64,000 nucleotides of DNA from Marinibaculum pumilum (GTDB taxonomy: Bacteria > Pseudomonadota > Alphaproteobacteria > Ferrovibrionales > Ferrovibrionaceae). This document shows positions 37,497-45,744 of the stretch, piece after piece. The translations under genes were made by a program, and so were the position numbers. Each line of letters begins with the position of its first letter. The first letter of the stretch is position 1. The stretch is from the NCBI RefSeq assembly GCF_042646425.1, contig NZ_JBHRTR010000054.1, positions 186,001 through 250,000 of the forward strand. The letters run 5' to 3'. The notes under the pieces were generated by a model. It did no database searches, was not told the DNA's origin, and saw only the letters and a list, made by a program, of their open reading frames with translations.

Positions 37497-38501
37497 ATGC
37501 AGCTTCACAGGCCCACGCAGGACGAGGCGCTGGCCGGCCTCCGCGCGATCCGGACCTGCCTCGACACGGTCGGCGGGCCCGGCCCGGCGGCCCGCCAGAT
37601 GGTCGCCGCCGCGCAGGGCTTCCTGCTGCACACCGACCTCGACCTGGACAGCCTGGACCCGATCGCACCGGAAGCGCTCGCCCTGGCGATGCAGCGGCCG
37701 GAGATCCGCATGCAGTTCGTCCAGGGCCTGACCGTGCTGGGCATCGCCGACGGTCCGCCGGACGAACGCTATTACGACAAGGTCGGCGAGTTCGCCGCGG
37801 CGATGGCGGTCAAGGCCTGGGAACTGCAGATGGTCCGCCACTATGCGGAGCATCACATGATGATGTTCCGCCTGGACATGCTGCGGCGCATCCACATTCG
37901 CGACATGTTCGTCGACCAGGTGAAGCGCTATGGGGTCGGCGGCCTGGTCAGGGGGGTCGGCGGCATCACCGGCCTGCTGGAAAGCCCGAAGATCGCCGCG
38001 CGCTACCATGCGCTGGAGAAGCTGCCGGAAGAGACCCTGGGCCATGCCTTGTGGCGGCACTACCAGGGCAATGGCTTCGCCTTCCCGGGGGAGAAGGGCG
38101 GCTTCCCGGAGGCCGGCATCTACCACGACTTCACCCATGTCCTGTCCGGCTACGGCACGAAGCCGGCGGGCGAGATCCTGGTCGGCACCTTCACCTCCGG
38201 CTATCGCAGGCACAACGCCACCTTTCTCCTGCTGTTCGTGCAGTTCAGCTTCGGCGCCGGCATCAACGTGACACCGGTGGACCAGCCGGACGTGCATTCC
38301 ACCCTGGCGATCCCCGGCCTGGCGGAACGCTTCTTCGAGGCGCTGGAGCGCGGCGGCCGGGTCAATACCGACCTGTCGGACAACTGGGACTTCTGGCCCT
38401 ACGTGGACCTGCCGATCGACGAGGCACGGGCGCGGCTGAACGTGGTGCCGCCGGCGGGCGGCTATCCCCTTGCCCTGGGCGAGGCGGCGGTGCACACCTA
38501 G
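37497..38501 (+). CDS. Coq4-motif protein, putative quinone-pathway protein
   Basis: A 334-residue helical protein. IYHDFTHVLSGYGTKPAGE fits the HDxxHx11E zinc signature of Coq4 exactly, with H210, D211, H214 and E226. Coq4 is a conserved ubiquinone-biosynthesis protein, recently connected to C1 decarboxylation-hydroxylation of the quinone precursor. Around the motif are LPEETLGHALWRHYQGNGFAFPG and TSGYRRHNATFLLLFVQFSFGAGINVTP. The protein is longer than Coq4 and otherwise divergent, so it may be a Coq4-superfamily member with another substrate. GGGGAGGC supports the ATG. It stands alone. Confidence 0.68.
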   Translation: MQLHRPTQDEALAGLRAIRTCLDTVGGPGPAARQMVAAAQGFLLHTDLDLDSLDPIAPEALALAMQRPEIRMQFVQGLTVLGIADGPPDERYYDKVGEFAAAMAVKAWELQMVRHYAEHHMMMFRLDMLRRIHIRDMFVDQVKRYGVGGLVRGVGGITGLLESPKIAARYHALEKLPEETLGHALWRHYQGNGFAFPGEKGGFPEAGIYHDFTHVLSGYGTKPAGEILVGTFTSGYRRHNATFLLLFVQFSFGAGINVTPVDQPDVHSTLAIPGLAERFFEALERGGRVNTDLSDNWDFWPYVDLPIDEARARLNVVPPAGGYPLALGEAAVHT

Positions 38502-38531
38502 ACCCGTTCCCGCCATTGCCTGATGATGCCG

Positions 38532-38629
38532 CGTCGTTCCAGGGCTCGACCCTGGAACCCATTCCGCAATCCTCGCGGCCCTGCAGAGCTGGCGGAATGG
38601 ATCCTCGCCTCACGGGCGAGGATGACGAC
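38532..38629. repeat. Composite palindromic intergenic element
   Basis: Three hairpins: TTCCAGGGCTCGACCCTGGAA, the central CCATTCCGC / GCGGAATGG pair, and ATCCTCGCC-TCACG-GGCGAGGAT, bounded by CGTCG and GACGAC. Arrangement as in the 34.0 kb copy. Confidence 0.78.
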
Positions 38630-38658
38630 TTCATCGGGTGGCGCGACCAGGGACAGGC

Positions 38659-39087
38659 ATGACCGCAGACACCGCACAGGCTGAATCCGTGGCGCCGGCC
38701 GGCTGGCGCCGCCTCGAGGCGAAGGGCTTCTCCGAACTGGTCGGGCCAGTCTGGTTCCGCAAGGAGGCAGGCGGCGTGCGCTTCGGCTTCCGCGCCGAGG
38801 ACCGGCATGCCAACCCGAACGGCGTGATCCACGGCGGCATGCTGATGTATTTCGCCGACCATGTGCTGGGTGCCCTGGCCTGGCATGCCTGCGGCCGCCG
38901 GCCCTGCGCCACCCTCAGCATGAACTGCGACTTCCTGGCCGCCGCGCGGCCCGGCGACTGGATCGAGGGCAATGCCGAGGTGACCCGCAAGGGCCGCGCC
39001 GTGATCTTCATCCGCGGCATGCTGGAGAAGGACGGCGCGCCGATCCTCACCGCCGACAGCGTCTGGAAGGTGATCGGCGAGCGCTGA
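38659..39087 (+). CDS. PaaI-type hotdog-fold thioesterase
   Basis: A 142-residue hotdog thioesterase. NPNGVIHGGMLMYFADHVLGALAWHACGRRPCATLSMNCDFLAAARPGDWIEG contains the HGG motif and the Asp at the helix tip that activate water in PaaI-like enzymes. It should cleave an acyl- or aryl-CoA; the substrate is unknown. ATG 38659 has AGGGACAGG upstream; a GTG 21 bases earlier is in frame but inside the palindromic element. It converges with the GGDEF-EAL gene. Confidence 0.87.
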   Translation: MTADTAQAESVAPAGWRRLEAKGFSELVGPVWFRKEAGGVRFGFRAEDRHANPNGVIHGGMLMYFADHVLGALAWHACGRRPCATLSMNCDFLAAARPGDWIEGNAEVTRKGRAVIFIRGMLEKDGAPILTADSVWKVIGER

Positions 39088-39109
39088 GAGAGCGCTCCGA
39101 CCGCGTCTG

Positions 39110-41122
39110 TCAGGCGGCGCTGATCAGCGCCAGCGGCTCGCCCGCGGCGGCGGCCTGCAGCTTGGCGCGGAAGACCTCCGGAGCCAGCGGCCGGCTGAAC
39201 AGGTAGCCCTGCGCCAGCTGGCAGCCGGCGGCGGCAAGCAGCGCCGCCTGGCGCTCCGTCTCCACCCCTTCCGCCACCGTCTCGAATCCCAGGCGCGAGC
39301 CCAGCGCCACGATGGTGTCGGCGATGCGGCGGGCGCCCTCGTCGGTATCGATGCCGCTGACGAAGGCGCGGTCGATCTTCAGGGTCGCCACCGGCAGGTT
39401 GCGCAGGTAGGAGAGCGCGGAATAGCCGGTGCCGAAATCGTCGATGGCCGCCGTCACGCCGATCTCGCCCAGCCGGCGCAGCTGCTCCACGGCATGGCGG
39501 GTATCGCCGATGAAGGCGCTCTCGGTGATCTCGATCTCCAGTGCCTCGCCGCCCAGCGCCTTCTCCGGGGTGCCCGCCTCGGCGAGCAGGTCGGCGACGA
39601 AATTCACCAGCCCGGGATCCTGGAACTGCCGGGCGGAGACGTTCACCGCGACCTTCGGCGGCGCCAGCCCCTCCGCCCGCCAGGCGGAGATGTCGGCCAG
39701 CACCCGGCGCATGACATGGCGGCCCAGCTCGTCGATCAGGCCGATATCCTCGCAGATCGGCACGAACTCCGCCGGCGGCACCTCCTCCTGCCCGCGCAGG
39801 CGCCAGCGGGCCAGCGCCTCCGCGCCGCAGAGCGCGCCGGTCTGCAGGCAGACCTTGGGCTGGTAGACGACATGGATCTCGCCGCGTTCGAAGGCGCCGC
39901 GCAGGGCGCGCTCCAGCCGGCGCCGGCGCTTCGCCAGCGCGTCCAGCGGCGCGTCCAGGAACCGCACCCGGCCACCGCCATCGGCCTTCGCCCGGCGTAC
40001 CACCAGCCGCAGCGCCTGCAGCCGCGCCTCGTCCGCCGGCTCGCGGCCGGCCAGGCTGACCGCGCAGCTGAGCGAGAGGGTCAGGTCGCGCGCGTCCAGC
40101 GCAATCGGCGCGGAGAGCTCCGACAGCAGGCGGGACGCCATGGCCGCCACCTCCGACGGCCCCATCTGCGCCCGGGTCGCCAGCACGAATTCGTCGCCCA
40201 GGGTGCGGGCGACCACCTCGCCTTCCGCCGCGGCGGCGAACAGCCGCTCGCCCACGGTCCGCAGGATGCGGTCGCCACCCTCATGGCCATGCCGTGCGTT
40301 CAGCTTCGAGAATCCGTCGATGTCGAGCAGGAACAGGGTCCAGCCGGAAGGCGCTGCGCCGCCGCCGTCGGGATCGGCAAGTTTCGACCACAGACCGGGC
40401 CGGTTGTAGAGGCCGGTCAGCGGGTCGGTCAGGCTGTTGCGCAGCTGTTCGGTGCGGTTGAAATGCGCCAGTTCGGCGAACAGCTGGTTCACCGTCGCGC
40501 CCATGCTGCGCAACTCGCCATAGCGCGGCAGTTCCACCGGCTCGAAGGCGGTGCGGCTGGGCGCGCGGGCGGCAGAGGCCAGCGCCTGCTCGATCAGCAG
40601 CAGCGGCGCCAGTACCGTATGCCATATCACCAGCATGGCGGCGGTTGTGGTCACCGCCGCGATCAGCAGCACAAGCCCGGCGATGCGCAGGATGAAGGCC
40701 TGCATCCGCGCCGCGACCAGTTCCGCGTCGATCCGGCTCTCCACCGTCCAGCCGTCCGGCAACATCTGCGGCGGCGCGGCGATCGCATCGGCAACCCCCG
40801 TGGAAGGTTCGGCCACCTGTCCCAGGACCGCGAGCGGCCGGCCCTGCGGGTCCAGCAGGCGGATCCCGGTGACCCCGGCCGGCAGCGCGTTCTGTGCCAT
40901 GGCAAGGCCGACGCCGCGGCGCGCGCCCTCGGCGAAGGCGCGCGCCTGCTGCGCCATCTCGTCGAGGATGCGGGCCCGTTCGTTGGCATAGGAGGGGAGG
41001 AGGATCGCGACCTCGATCGCCACGATGGCGAGAAAAACGGTCGCTGCCACCAGGCGGCAGACGCGGCAGCCGGCGAGCTGGCGGTGGTATCGCGGCGAGC
41101 CGAACACCGGAATCCTTCTCAT
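39110..41122 (-). CDS. Membrane GGDEF-EAL protein (degenerate GGDEF, intact EAL)
   Basis: A 670-residue c-di-GMP protein. A membrane helix (about 24-44), an extracytoplasmic sensor of about 100 residues, and a second helix (about 145-167) lead to a GGDEF domain and an EAL domain. The GGDEF motif reads LGDEF (L308-F312) and no RxxD inhibitory site is seen, so cyclase activity is doubtful. The EAL motif is intact (E435-L437 in GAEALARW), with NVSARQF, EITES, DDFGTGYSAL and QGYLFSRP, so it should be a phosphodiesterase. It stands alone, convergent with the thioesterase gene. Confidence 0.9.
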   Translation of the reverse strand: MRRIPVFGSPRYHRQLAGCRVCRLVAATVFLAIVAIEVAILLPSYANERARILDEMAQQARAFAEGARRGVGLAMAQNALPAGVTGIRLLDPQGRPLAVLGQVAEPSTGVADAIAAPPQMLPDGWTVESRIDAELVAARMQAFILRIAGLVLLIAAVTTTAAMLVIWHTVLAPLLLIEQALASAARAPSRTAFEPVELPRYGELRSMGATVNQLFAELAHFNRTEQLRNSLTDPLTGLYNRPGLWSKLADPDGGGAAPSGWTLFLLDIDGFSKLNARHGHEGGDRILRTVGERLFAAAAEGEVVARTLGDEFVLATRAQMGPSEVAAMASRLLSELSAPIALDARDLTLSLSCAVSLAGREPADEARLQALRLVVRRAKADGGGRVRFLDAPLDALAKRRRRLERALRGAFERGEIHVVYQPKVCLQTGALCGAEALARWRLRGQEEVPPAEFVPICEDIGLIDELGRHVMRRVLADISAWRAEGLAPPKVAVNVSARQFQDPGLVNFVADLLAEAGTPEKALGGEALEIEITESAFIGDTRHAVEQLRRLGEIGVTAAIDDFGTGYSALSYLRNLPVATLKIDRAFVSGIDTDEGARRIADTIVALGSRLGFETVAEGVETERQAALLAAAGCQLAQGYLFSRPLAPEVFRAKLQAAAAGEPLALISAA

Positions 41123-41256
41123 GACCTGGGTATATCGGGATCCCGCGGCCGCTTGTCCCCGCGCGCGGGCTTCAACTGGACGTGAAGCGCCGGCGCAGGG
41201 GCCGGCTGGCCGTCACGATACCGCGAGCAGCCTGCCGGAAAGGTGTTTCCAGGTGG

Positions 41257-42102
41257 TTATCGCCGGCGCACCAGGCGCTGCGGCGGCAGCAGGTCGGCGA
41301 AGCGGGGGGCCCGCTTCTCCCGGTTCGCGGCGGCCGCCTCGAACAGGTCCGGACCGACGAACATGCCGGCCTGCCAGGTCGCCATGTAGTTCAGCGAATC
41401 CGCGACGTCGTGGTCGCGGGTATAATTCAGCATCTCCTTCGTGCCGGCGATCGCCAGCGGCGATTTCGACGCGATCACCGCCGCGATCTCCATCACCTTC
41501 TCCAGCATCGCGTCATGGTCGGCGAACACCGCGTTCACCAGGCCGCAGGCCTGCGCCTCCTCCGCCGGCATGCGGCGGCCGGTATAGGCCAGTTCCCGCA
41601 CCAGCCCTTCCGGCATCAGGTAGGGCAGGCGCTGCAGGGTGCCGACATCGGCGGTCATGCCGATGTTGATCTCCTGGATGGTGAAGAAGGCGTCCGCGCT
41701 GGCATAGCGCATGTCGCAGGCGGAGATCATGTCGACCCCGCCGCCGATGCAGCCGCCCTGCACCGCCGCCAGGACCGGGTGGCGGCAGCGCTCGATGACG
41801 TTGAAGCTCTCCTGCATCTCCAGCACGGTACGGCGCAGCCGCTCGCCCAGGCGGGCGGCGTCGTCGCCGGTCATCGTCTCGGCGATGCCGGCGAAGGCGT
41901 TCAGGTCCAGCCCGGCGGTGAAGTGGCGGCCGGTGGAGGAGATCACCACGGCGCGGACATCGCCGCGGCCCTCGATCTCGGCGAAGATATCGACCATCTC
42001 CTGCCAGAACGCCATCACCAGGGTGTTGAGCGCATCCGGCCGGTTCAGCCGCAGATGCGCGACCCCATCGGCCACCGTGAACTCGATCGTCTCGTACGCC
42101 AT
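41257..42102 (-). CDS. Delta(3,5)-delta(2,4)-dienoyl-CoA isomerase (ECH1-like)
   Basis: A 281-residue crotonase. It carries the ECH1 signature: FNVIERCRHPVLAAVQGGCIGGGVD, ISACDMRYASADAFF, TIQEINIGMTADVGTLQRLP and RDHDVADSLNYMATWQ. The three acidic residues of rat ECH1 (D176, E196, D204) correspond to D124, E144 and D152, with identical spacing, so the isomerase role in oxidation of unsaturated fatty acids with odd-position double bonds is well supported. ATG 42102 has GGGAGGC upstream. Divergent from the M14-like gene. Confidence 0.9.
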   Translation of the reverse strand: MAYETIEFTVADGVAHLRLNRPDALNTLVMAFWQEMVDIFAEIEGRGDVRAVVISSTGRHFTAGLDLNAFAGIAETMTGDDAARLGERLRRTVLEMQESFNVIERCRHPVLAAVQGGCIGGGVDMISACDMRYASADAFFTIQEINIGMTADVGTLQRLPYLMPEGLVRELAYTGRRMPAEEAQACGLVNAVFADHDAMLEKVMEIAAVIASKSPLAIAGTKEMLNYTRDHDVADSLNYMATWQAGMFVGPDLFEAAAANREKRAPRFADLLPPQRLVRRR

Positions 42103-42261
42103 GCATGCCTCCCGCGGGCGGTTCAGGGCGCGCAGGATAGCGGCTCGGCGGCGGCGCTTCACCACCTGCGGCACCGCTTCGGTTCAGCGACCGGTCGGTG
42201 GGCGAAGTCCGGCGCCAAGTTCCGCTTGACCGGCCAGCCGGCGGCTGCCATTCCGAATGGC

Positions 42262-43407
42262 ATGGCGCACGGTTTTCAGCGGATCCCCCTCCTCGCCCCG
42301 GCGCCGGGCATGGCCCGGCATGTCGCGCTCCACCGCTTCGGCGAGGACGGCGCGCGGCCGCTGACCTACATCCAGGCCGGCCTGCATGGCGACGAGACGG
42401 CCGGACCGCTGGTGGCGCATCACCTGATCCGCATGTTCGAGGCGGCCGATGCGGAGGGCCGCATCCAGGGCGAGGTGCGCGTGGTGCCGATGGCCAACCC
42501 GCTCAGCACAAGCCAGAACCTGCTGGGCCGCACCATCGGCCGCTATGCCCTGGGCACGGGCGAAAACTTCAACCGCCGCTTCCCCGCCCTTAGCGCGCGG
42601 GTGATGGACCTTGTCGGCGAGCATCTGGGCGAGGATGTGGGCGACAACGTCACCGAGATCCGCACCGCGCTGATGCGAACCCTGTCGGAGAACCGTGCCG
42701 TCGACGAGATCGCCAACCTGCGGCTGGTCCTGATGCGCCAGGCGGTTACCGCCGACCTGGTCCTGGACCTGCACGGCGACGGGGTCGAGGCGCCGCATCT
42801 GGGGATCGGCGCCCATCTCTGGCCGAGCCTGCGCGACCTGGCGGCGGAGATCGGCGCCAGCGCTGTTCTGCTGAGCGAGGATAGCGGCGGCATGCCGTTC
42901 ACCGACGCGCTGTCCCTGCCCTGGCGCCACCTGCACGACCAGTTCGCGCCGGAGATCCCGGTGCCGGCCGACGGCTGCTGTGCGGCCACGGTCAATCTCG
43001 GCGGCGGCGAGGCGCTGGACGACGACGTGGCGGCGGAGGATGCCGAGGCGATCTACCGCTTCCTGGTGCATCGCGGTGTGGTGCGCGACGAGATCGGCCC
43101 GTCGCCGCCGGTCGGCTGCCACCCGACCCCTCTGGAGGGTGTCGACCTGGTACGCACGCCGGCGCCGGGCATCGTCGTCTACCATTGCGAGGTGGGGGAG
43201 ATGGTGCGCACCGGCGACCTTCTGGCGGAGGTCGTCGATCCGACCGCCGCCGATCCCACCGGCAGCCGGGTGCGGATCTACAGCCTGGCCGACGGCTGCT
43301 TCTTCTCCCGCCTGCGCGACGGCCTGGTCCGGCCCGGCCAGATCCTGGGCAAGGTCGCGGGCGACGTCGCCCTGCCGCATCGCGGCGCCAACCTGCTGGC
43401 GCCCTGA
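42262..43407 (+). CDS. Succinylglutamate desuccinylase/aspartoacylase (M14-like) family protein
   Basis: A 381-residue zinc-dependent deacylase of the AstE/AspA family. QAGLHGDETAG provides H42 and E45 and LDLHGDG H171 as the zinc ligands. The C-terminal domain has TPAPGIVVYHCEVGEMVRTGDLLAEVVDP, a barrel-sandwich hybrid-like region usual in this family. Deacylation of an N-acyl compound is expected; some relatives act on ectoine or other amides. The start is uncertain because no Shine-Dalgarno precedes ATG 42262. It is followed by fadD with a promoter-like gap. Confidence 0.82.
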   Translation: MAHGFQRIPLLAPAPGMARHVALHRFGEDGARPLTYIQAGLHGDETAGPLVAHHLIRMFEAADAEGRIQGEVRVVPMANPLSTSQNLLGRTIGRYALGTGENFNRRFPALSARVMDLVGEHLGEDVGDNVTEIRTALMRTLSENRAVDEIANLRLVLMRQAVTADLVLDLHGDGVEAPHLGIGAHLWPSLRDLAAEIGASAVLLSEDSGGMPFTDALSLPWRHLHDQFAPEIPVPADGCCAATVNLGGGEALDDDVAAEDAEAIYRFLVHRGVVRDEIGPSPPVGCHPTPLEGVDLVRTPAPGIVVYHCEVGEMVRTGDLLAEVVDPTAADPTGSRVRIYSLADGCFFSRLRDGLVRPGQILGKVAGDVALPHRGANLLAP

Positions 43408-43466
43408 TCCTCCCCTCCCCCGACCCTGTGCCGATTTCCGGGCAGGGCAATTGACGCCGCGTCCGG

Positions 43467-43495
43467 TTGACGCTTTTGCGGGCATTCCGCACATA
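43467..43495 (+). promoter_or_regulatory. Candidate fadD promoter
   Basis: TTGACG (43467-43472) and CACATA (43490-43495) are 17 bases apart, about 80 bases before the ligase start. A second TTGACG lies at 43451. Confidence 0.35.
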
Positions 43496-43573
43496 ACCGC
43501 GGCATAATGGCGGCAACGAATCGTTGCCTGCCCCCGGCCTGCCGCCGGAGGAGCGGACATGGGAGGAGCCCCG

Positions 43574-45292
43574 ATGAAGCTGTGGGAAAAGGACTATCCG
43601 GAAGGCGTCACCTGGGAGCAGGAGTTCCATCCCACCGGACTGCCGGAGTATTTCGACGCGACGGTCGCGCGCTGGGGCGACAAGCCCTGCATCGACTTCA
43701 TGGACAAGGTCTACAGCTATCGCCAGGTGGGCGAGCTGGTGGCGAAGGCGGCACGCGGCTTCCAGGAGCTCGGCGTGGGCCCCGGCGTCCATGTCGGCCT
43801 GTTCCTGCCGAACTGCCCGCAATACATCATCGCCTTTTTCGGCATCCTGAAGGCCGGCGGCCGTGTGGTGAACTACTCGCCGCTGGATGCCGAGCGCGAG
43901 CTGATCCACAAGATCGAGGACAGCCGCACCGACATCATGGTGACCCTGCACCTGCAGCTGCTCTATCCACGGATGGGTGCGATGCTGGGCAAGACCCGGC
44001 TGCGCAAGATCATCGTCGGCAAGATGCAGGACGTGCTGCCCTTCCCGAAGAACCTGCTCTTTCCGCTGGCAAAGGCGAAGGACATCGCCAAGGTGCCGGT
44101 GGACGAGCATCACATCTGGTTCTCCGACCTGCTGGACAATGACGGCCGCTTTACCCCGCACCCGGTGCACGACCCGGTCGACGAGGTGGCGCTGCTGCAA
44201 TACACCGGCGGCACCACGGGCCTGCCCAAGGGTGCGATGCTGACCCATGCCAACATCACCGTGGCGGTGCAGATCCTCGAACTGTGGACCGGTGCCGGCG
44301 ACGAGCCCTTCCTGAAGGAGGGCGAAGAACGCACCCTGGTGGTTCTGCCGATGTTCCACATCTACGGCCTCAGCGCGGTGATGCTGCGTGCCTTCGGCTC
44401 CGGCTCCCTGATGGTGCTGCATCCCCGCTTCGAGCTGGAGGCGGTGCTGAAGGACGTCGAGAAGAAGAAGATCACCGTCCTGCCCGGCGTGCCGACCATG
44501 TTCGCCGCGATCAACGGCGCGCTGGATTCCGGCAAGTACGACCTCTCAACCCTGAAATTCTGCGGCTCCGGCGGCGCACCGCTGCCGGTGGAGACCAAGT
44601 TCAAGTTCGAGAAGCTGACCGGCGGCGTGCTCAGCGAGGGCTGGGGCATGACCGAGACCTCGCCGGTCGGCACCTCGCAGCCGCTGACCAAGGCCGGCAA
44701 GGCCGGCTCCTGCGGCCTGCCGCTGCCCGGCATCACGATCGAGATCACCGACCTTGAGGATCCGCTGAAGGTGCTGCCGCAGGGCGAGCGCGGCGAGATC
44801 TGCATCACCGGGCCGAACATCATGAAGGGCTACTGGAACAAGCCCGAGGCGACGGAGGAGGCGTTCAAGGGCGGCCGCTTCCACACCGGCGATGTCGGCT
44901 ACATGGACGAGGACGGCTACATCTTCATCGTCGACCGGATGAAGGACATGATCCTGTCCGGCGGCTTCAACGTCTATCCGCGCAACATCGAGGAGGCGAT
45001 CTACGAGCATCCCGACGTGGCGGAATGCACCGTTATCGGCATCCCCGACGATTATCGCGGCCAGTCGGCCAAGGCCTTCGTGAAGCTGCGCGACGGCTCC
45101 TCCCCCTTCACCCTGGAGGAGCTGCAGGCCTTCCTGAAGGACAAGCTCGGCCGGCACGAGATGCCGACCGCGCTGGAGATCCGGCCGGAGCTGCCGAAGA
45201 CACCGATCGGCAAGCTGTCCAAGAAGGAACTGGTGGCCGAGGAGCAGGCGAAGTACGACGCCGCCAAGAAGCAGGCCGCCGGCAGCGACTGA
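43574..45292 (+). CDS. fadD: Long-chain fatty acid-CoA ligase (FadD)
   Basis: A 572-residue ANL ligase of the FadD type. YTGGTTGLPKGAMLTHANI is the ATP-binding A3 motif, LSEGWGMTETSP A5, and FHTGDVGYMDEDGYIFIVDRMKDMILSGGFNVYPRNIEE A7-A8, with GKLSKKEL bearing the catalytic Lys. The N-terminus WEKDYPEGV is typical of FadD. Two ATGs, 43559 and 43574, each have GGAGGAG upstream, and either may be used. It activates long-chain fatty acids for beta-oxidation, consistent with the nearby dienoyl-CoA isomerase and dehydrogenases. Confidence 0.92.
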   Translation: MKLWEKDYPEGVTWEQEFHPTGLPEYFDATVARWGDKPCIDFMDKVYSYRQVGELVAKAARGFQELGVGPGVHVGLFLPNCPQYIIAFFGILKAGGRVVNYSPLDAERELIHKIEDSRTDIMVTLHLQLLYPRMGAMLGKTRLRKIIVGKMQDVLPFPKNLLFPLAKAKDIAKVPVDEHHIWFSDLLDNDGRFTPHPVHDPVDEVALLQYTGGTTGLPKGAMLTHANITVAVQILELWTGAGDEPFLKEGEERTLVVLPMFHIYGLSAVMLRAFGSGSLMVLHPRFELEAVLKDVEKKKITVLPGVPTMFAAINGALDSGKYDLSTLKFCGSGGAPLPVETKFKFEKLTGGVLSEGWGMTETSPVGTSQPLTKAGKAGSCGLPLPGITIEITDLEDPLKVLPQGERGEICITGPNIMKGYWNKPEATEEAFKGGRFHTGDVGYMDEDGYIFIVDRMKDMILSGGFNVYPRNIEEAIYEHPDVAECTVIGIPDDYRGQSAKAFVKLRDGSSPFTLEELQAFLKDKLGRHEMPTALEIRPELPKTPIGKLSKKELVAEEQAKYDAAKKQAAGSD

Positions 45293-45335
45293 GGCGTCCG
45301 GCCTCCTTTTCACACGTGCCGCTTCACCCCATCTG

Positions 45336-45661
45336 CCGTCGCCCTCGGGCCTGACCCGAGGGCCCCAGCGCCGGCGGCGCCACGACGCCGATCAGCAACG
45401 GCAAGGATCCGTCGCGGCCCTCGGGACAGGCCCTACGGGATTCACATATCTCTTCTCTTCGACACGCCTCCCTGCTGCCGTCGCCCTCGGGCTTGACCCG
45501 AGGGGCCTGACGGGACAGGGAGGCCGCGCAGCTTCGCCGCCTTGCCACGATCCTCGGCTCGGGGGCCGAGGATGACGGCAAAAAGGGAGGACCGCAGGGC
45601 TGATTTGGCTCCCTGACGAGATGTGTGAATGCCGTAGGGTCAGGTCCGAGGGCGACGGCAC
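45336..45661. repeat. Nested palindromic repeat region
   Basis: The 452 bases between the two ligase genes (45293-45744) hold no gene. They contain two copies of CCCTCGGG-NNNNN-CCCGAGGG (45343-45362 and 45485-45504), a hairpin CCTCGGCTCGGGGGCCGAGG (45552-45571) and GATGACGGCAAAA. Positions 45431-45452 and 45618-45639 are inverted copies of each other with 20 of 22 bases matching, so the region can fold into a long branched hairpin. At least two intergenic elements seem to have inserted next to or inside each other. Confidence 0.7.
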
Positions 45662-45744
45662 CGGGGAGCGTGTCCCGATCAACACCGCCATCCGTTTCAG
45701 GCCCACCCACCCCGCGGTAGGGCCCGCATCGAGGAGTTCGCACC

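Noticed and set aside
45293..45744. Possible small RNA gene or tRNA in the structured 452-base gap
   Set aside because: No tRNA features and no promoter-terminator pair; the structure is explained by palindromic elements found elsewhere in the window.
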